From positions 1 to 64,000 of the forward strand of contig JBCCHB010000013.1 in NCBI GenBank assembly GCA_039028975.1: a stretch of DNA of 64,000 bases, given 5' to 3'. This stretch comes from JAHBNG01 sp039028975. Its GTDB lineage: Bacteria; Chloroflexota; Anaerolineae; Caldilineales; Caldilineaceae. The first letter of the stretch is position 1. Each line of letters starts with the position of its first letter. A program made the position numbers and the translations under genes. Positions 60,546 through 64,000 of the stretch are shown one piece after another. A model generated the notes under the pieces. It saw only the letters and a program-made list of their open reading frames with translations. It did no database searches and had not been told where the DNA came from.

Positions 60546-61859
60546 TTAAGTGGTTGAAGCAGCCCCTACCGTCCCCGTTGCCTGTGCATATTCTCCCCGC
60601 GGCGTGCGGAAATATCCCCAGAAGAGCAGCGCGCTGAACGCTACCGAAACAGCGCCAATCGCAAAAAGCGCTTGGTAGCCGAACCACTCGATAATATAGC
60701 CCCCGCCCAGCGTGATGGACGCAAAGCCAAGACCCATCGCGGCAGAGGTCACGCCGGAGGTCAACGAGCGCCAGTCTGCCTTCACAATCTCCATGTAAAT
60801 GACGTTGGTAATCGCCCGTGTAATCGACAGCATCCCCGTGATGCCGATTAGCCCCAGACTGACACCGGTCCAATGGGGGATGAAGGCCATCAAAAGTAGG
60901 CTGATGGAGATACCCACAGTTGCCATAACCACAGTGGTCACTTTGTTGGAGCGAGATACCAACCAAGGGGCCACCAGCGCAGCCGGGCCAGCAATAATGT
61001 TCCCAATGGCCAGCACGATGCCGATGGTTGCGGTCGAGATGCCCATGGCATCATCCAGGTAGACGTTGAAGAAGGTGCGGGCTGCTCCTTCGCCAGCCAT
61101 GCGGGTGGTTGCCGTAATAGCTAGGATGGCGATGATGAGATAGGGGGCCGGTCCACCAAGGAGAGTTCTAGAGGACTTTGTCGCCGAAGTTTCTGGATCA
61201 TCTTCCGGGGTTGGCTTGCGATCATATTCAGCTTCGCTGGTCGTAAAGAGCAAGGCAGCGGCAGGCAGCAGAATCAGGCAAGCCATCAGCAGTGGGTAGC
61301 GATACGGTGCCGGATCGCTTAGCCCCACATCCAACCATCCCGCCATCATCCCCGGCAGGAAACCCGACACAGCGCTGCCCAGAAAACCCGCTGCCGGCAG
61401 CAGGCCTGCTTGTAGTGAGAAGACTTCATTCCGATCTTGATCATTCGTCGCTGCAACCAAATAGGGATTCGTATTGACGATGTAAAGTGCCCAGCCTAGA
61501 CCGGTTAGTAGACGGGCAACCACAAAGCCCGAGTTACGCCACGCCTGGGGCAGCCACTCGGCCAACGGCATCACCCCAATGCTCAGCGCCAGCACGGTGA
61601 TCCCCACGATGATCGTGCGCCGGGAACCAAAGCGCTTACCCAGCATTCCCGCCGGTACCGAACAGGAGGCAAAGGCAATTGGCGCGCCTGCGTTAACCAG
61701 TCCGATAAAGGTCGGGTCGTAGCCCAGCCGCAGCAGGTAAAGATTGAGCAGTACAGCAACAAAACCAAAGTAACTGAAGCCCAGCAGAACCGACGTCAGC
61801 AGGTACATCTTGACATCGTGGTTGTAGTTGCGGCTGTTGTGGAGTAGATTAAAAAACAT
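60546..61859 (-). CDS. MFS transporter
   Basis: Integral membrane protein of 437 residues with about twelve hydrophobic segments. A central charged stretch (SEAEYDRKPTPEDDPETSAT near residue 218) separates the halves. The loop-2/3 region reads AGMLGKRFGSRRTI, an MFS signature. The C-terminal tail is short. No ribosome binding site is clear before the ATG. It ends tail-to-tail with the amidohydrolase gene with no base between, leaving no room for separate terminators. Direction of transport unknown. Confidence 0.88.
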   Translation of the reverse strand: MFFNLLHNSRNYNHDVKMYLLTSVLLGFSYFGFVAVLLNLYLLRLGYDPTFIGLVNAGAPIAFASCSVPAGMLGKRFGSRRTIIVGITVLALSIGVMPLAEWLPQAWRNSGFVVARLLTGLGWALYIVNTNPYLVAATNDQDRNEVFSLQAGLLPAAGFLGSAVSGFLPGMMAGWLDVGLSDPAPYRYPLLMACLILLPAAALLFTTSEAEYDRKPTPEDDPETSATKSSRTLLGGPAPYLIIAILAITATTRMAGEGAARTFFNVYLDDAMGISTATIGIVLAIGNIIAGPAALVAPWLVSRSNKVTTVVMATVGISISLLLMAFIPHWTGVSLGLIGITGMLSITRAITNVIYMEIVKADWRSLTSGVTSAAMGLGFASITLGGGYIIEWFGYQALFAIGAVSVAFSALLFWGYFRTPRGEYAQATGTVGAASTT

Positions 61860-62063
61860 GTGGGGAAGATGGTTCCGGTGATAGGGATAGATTAGAAGAT
61901 GGTATATCCATTTTCTGATTTCGAGTTACAACGATAACGAATTGCGTGAGCACCTTCTTAACATTCGCGTACTGACAATCCGCCAAGTTTAACACAGAAT
62001 AGGAAATGGGAATAGTGCCATCAGTCTTTCAGAAACCGAACTGGCAGATGAGTGGTGGACTAA
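61860..62063. other. Intergenic region before Uma2 pseudogene
   Basis: About 200 bp with no intact gene. Part of it may be the decayed N-terminal portion of the Uma2 gene, but no conserved core motif is readable. Confidence 0.4.
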
Positions 62064-62423
62064 TATCCGCAGCAATTCATCCAACAAACCCCTTTGCAGG
62101 TGTATGAACTACAGCGCCGACGATATGTCCCAAGGTCGGATTATCTGTTGCCTGACGTTGATCTTGGCCTAACGCTATGAGACGGCGAATTCGAAGGCAA
62201 ACGCGAGACTTGGTTACGTTGGTGTGACCTGAATGGTACCCTCATCCTGACAGGCCGCTAATATGCAGACCAGGAGCGGCAGCGGGCCTTACAAGAGCAA
62301 CGCCGCGCAGATCAGGAGCAGCAACGTGCAGACCAAGCCCAGCAAGTCGCCGTTCAGGAGCGGCGATTGAGAGATAAGCTTCAGGCACAACTTCGCGCAG
62401 CCGGGATCGAGCCTAATACCTAA
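62064..62423 (+). pseudogene. Uma2 family pseudogene, C-terminal part
   Basis: One reading frame carries the typical C-terminal half of long Uma2 proteins: YELQRRRYVPRSDYLLPDVD, then GEFEGKRETWLRWCDLNGTL, then a Gln/Arg/Glu-rich coiled coil (ADQERQRALQEQRRADQEQQ) ending LRAAGIEPNT. Two stops interrupt the frame: TGA after LGLTL where Trp is usual, and TAA after ILTGR. The N-terminal nuclease core is not readable. A recently dead copy, since the frame is otherwise kept for about 120 codons. Confidence 0.75.
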
Positions 62424-62432
62424 TACATAGTC

Positions 62433-64000
62433 TCAAAGCAACTTTAACTCTCGGGCGCGAGCCAACGCATGGGTGCGGCTTTGAGCATGAAGCTTGCCAT
62501 AGATATTGTTAATATGTCGCTTAACCGTGCTAACAGCAATGATTAATTCGTCGGCAATTTGCTGATTGGTCTGCCCTGTTGCAATCTGCTGAAGGATTTC
62601 GAGTTCGCGCGGGGAGAGCGGCTCCACTAACGCTGCATTGCCAGCCGGTTGAGCTGGCCACGCACTCGTTTCCCTAGAAGGTATTCCAAAGGCAGCCAGC
62701 AGGGTCAGGCTATAATCGACCGCGATACCACGCGCAACCGCCTCTTTCAAGAGCATCTGCATCGGTTCCCCTTCATCTACAAAAAGGCGCACATACCGCT
62801 GAGGTGCAGCTAACCTGAGGGCCTCTTCTAGGAAGCTGAGGGCCTCTTCTAGCTCATCTCGGGCATAAGTGGAGAGCGCCTGCAGCATGGCACATTCCAC
62901 CACAACGCCAGTCAGTTCCTGTTGCCACGCCCATTGATGGCAGCGGGTTAGCAGCGCGTCCGCGGCCTTATACTGGGCCAAAGCTAGTTGAATCCGTACC
63001 CACGTCAGCATGACGAAGAGGTGAATGGGGCGCAACAGCACTTTTTCGGGACGCATCTGCTGATCCTCAGCCCAACGTTTAGCGGCCTGCAGGTTGCCCT
63101 GCATTAGGTGAATCCGTGCTTTGATGGCCCCAAATCGTGAGCGGAATGCATCTGAAATCGGCGCATTGCGGAAAAAGTGTTCGGCCTCGGCAATGACAGT
63201 TAATGCATCAGCCTCGTCACCCTGCACCTGCTTCATCATGGCCATCGTTAGCGTTGTGTCAACCGGATCGGTAGTCAGGCCAGTAACATTCTCCAGCTGC
63301 TCAGTAATTGGAGCCAAATAGGTCATGGCCTTATCCAGTTCATTCCGCTCGTAGCAGTTACGGGCCAAGAGCAGTTGAGGATAAGGTGCTGCGGGAAGGA
63401 GAGAACCGTCGGGCAACGTTGCAGAATCTAGTCCTGCCAAGGCACTGCGGTGAGCATCATGCAATTGCCCTAGACACAGATACGTATTGCTGAGAAATGC
63501 GTTACAGAATGTTGACCCCACAGGGCCTTGATCGTTGGCCGCAATCCGAATAGCGTCCAGTAGATCCGCTAGTGCAGTTGCTCCGTTGCCATGCCATTGG
63601 AGTAGAGAATACCCCCGAATTGAGGCCAACTCCCAACGTTCGGTCGGGAAATTATAGGTGGGCAAACGTTGATGAGCCTGGTCCACCCGCTCTAAGGCCC
63701 GCTCAAAATCGCCCAGAAAGAACGATTGAATGCACTTTTGGATTGTCACTTGGCCCAAAATGGTCTGGGATTCCGGTTGTTCAGGATTGGCCAGAGCGGC
63801 TTGCTCTGCGGTTTGCAGATAATGGCCATACTCGTCGTAGCGGCTGGTGAGCGACAGGACCATGGCATACGGATGCACGATGCGGGGATGTTGGAAGAGC
63901 AGCTCATTTGGCAGGGCCTCTATCCACCGTCCTAGGGTGAAGAGTTGCATTTTGTTGGCCATCTCATGCGCAATCGGTTCTATGAGGGTCGCGGCACGTT
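62433..64000 (-). CDS. MalT-like LuxR family regulator, C-terminal part (cut by window edge)
   Basis: Regulator whose visible 522 codons have no start: the frame stays open to the right edge, and upstream codons read AATLIEPIAHEM as in MalT-like proteins. The seen part is a TPR-like helical repeat region, then a LuxR helix-turn-helix in the last 65 residues (LSPRELEILQQIATG, TVKRHINNIYGKLH). The N-terminal NTPase domain of this family should lie beyond 64000. A 21-bp direct repeat at 62815 and 62836 (CTGAGGGCCTCTTCTAG) matches the seven-residue repeat EEAL-type helix. It ends 9 bp from the Uma2 pseudogene. Confidence 0.85.
   Translation of the reverse strand, partial: RAATLIEPIAHEMANKMQLFTLGRWIEALPNELLFQHPRIVHPYAMVLSLTSRYDEYGHYLQTAEQAALANPEQPESQTILGQVTIQKCIQSFFLGDFERALERVDQAHQRLPTYNFPTERWELASIRGYSLLQWHGNGATALADLLDAIRIAANDQGPVGSTFCNAFLSNTYLCLGQLHDAHRSALAGLDSATLPDGSLLPAAPYPQLLLARNCYERNELDKAMTYLAPITEQLENVTGLTTDPVDTTLTMAMMKQVQGDEADALTVIAEAEHFFRNAPISDAFRSRFGAIKARIHLMQGNLQAAKRWAEDQQMRPEKVLLRPIHLFVMLTWVRIQLALAQYKAADALLTRCHQWAWQQELTGVVVECAMLQALSTYARDELEEALSFLEEALRLAAPQRYVRLFVDEGEPMQMLLKEAVARGIAVDYSLTLLAAFGIPSRETSAWPAQPAGNAALVEPLSPRELEILQQIATGQTNQQIADELIIAVSTVKRHINNIYGKLHAQSRTHALARARELKLL

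Overview
The window looks like bacterial chromosome from a heterotrophic Chloroflexota, most like the Caldilineales/Anaerolineae. This is an inference from gene content, since there is no rRNA, tRNA or marker gene. The pointers are two complete peptide-type ABC importers, three Uma2-family loci (one dead), a MalT-like LuxR regulator, lipoproteins with Thr/Pro-rich linkers and VTRIVEV-type segments, and large secreted proteins ending in a YLPL-like tail. Nearly all genes lie on the + strand in short operons. I see no phage, integrase, transposase or CRISPR array.

Region by region. 255-7492: first peptide/opine-type ABC importer (binding lipoprotein, two permeases, fused double ATPase) plus an MFS transporter. 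7627-8586 (-): homocysteine S-methyltransferase. 9097-11171: Gfo/Idh/MocA oxidoreductase and glycosyltransferase, overlapping by one base. 11635-11967: small membrane protein in a repeat-rich gap. 12323-19690: second importer, with a quinone-oxidoreductase-like gene inserted between its permease and ATPase genes. 19874-21509: winged-helix-like protein and an unknown partner. 21582-25318: Uma2 protein, then an aldo/keto reductase, HpcH-type aldolase and FAD oxidoreductase catabolic unit. 25419-29413: an accessory island with a Phd-like protein and a short possibly truncated partner, BrnT/BrnA toxin-antitoxin coupled to an enolase-superfamily gene, a RusA-like/HEPN-like pair, and an MlrC-type remnant. 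29423-32059: aldo/keto reductase, Uma2, amidohydrolase.

32317-45749 is a block of mostly secreted proteins: a lipoprotein, a von Willebrand A lipoprotein, an NHL-repeat protein, and two adjacent giant proteins that share a C13/caspase-like peptidase half but carry unrelated repeat modules (YWTD propeller plus leucine-rich repeats, versus 14 RCC1 repeats). 46052-55024 is a LacI-headed catabolic region: sulfatase, Tat-exported SMP-30/gluconolactonase-like protein, LLM oxidoreductase, two enolase-superfamily proteins and a Gfo/Idh/MocA protein, suggesting use of sulfated or acidic sugars. 55238-61859: subtilase (-), membrane-anchored GH-A-like protein, YtcJ-like amidohydrolase, MFS transporter (-). 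The window ends with a Uma2 pseudogene and a MalT-like LuxR regulator that runs past the right edge.

The most notable signals are the paired module-swapped peptidases, the shared YLPL-like C-terminus of three secreted proteases, the RusA/HEPN pair, the BrnT-BrnA-enolase coupling, and several families of short dispersed repeats in the gaps, some inside ABC operons.
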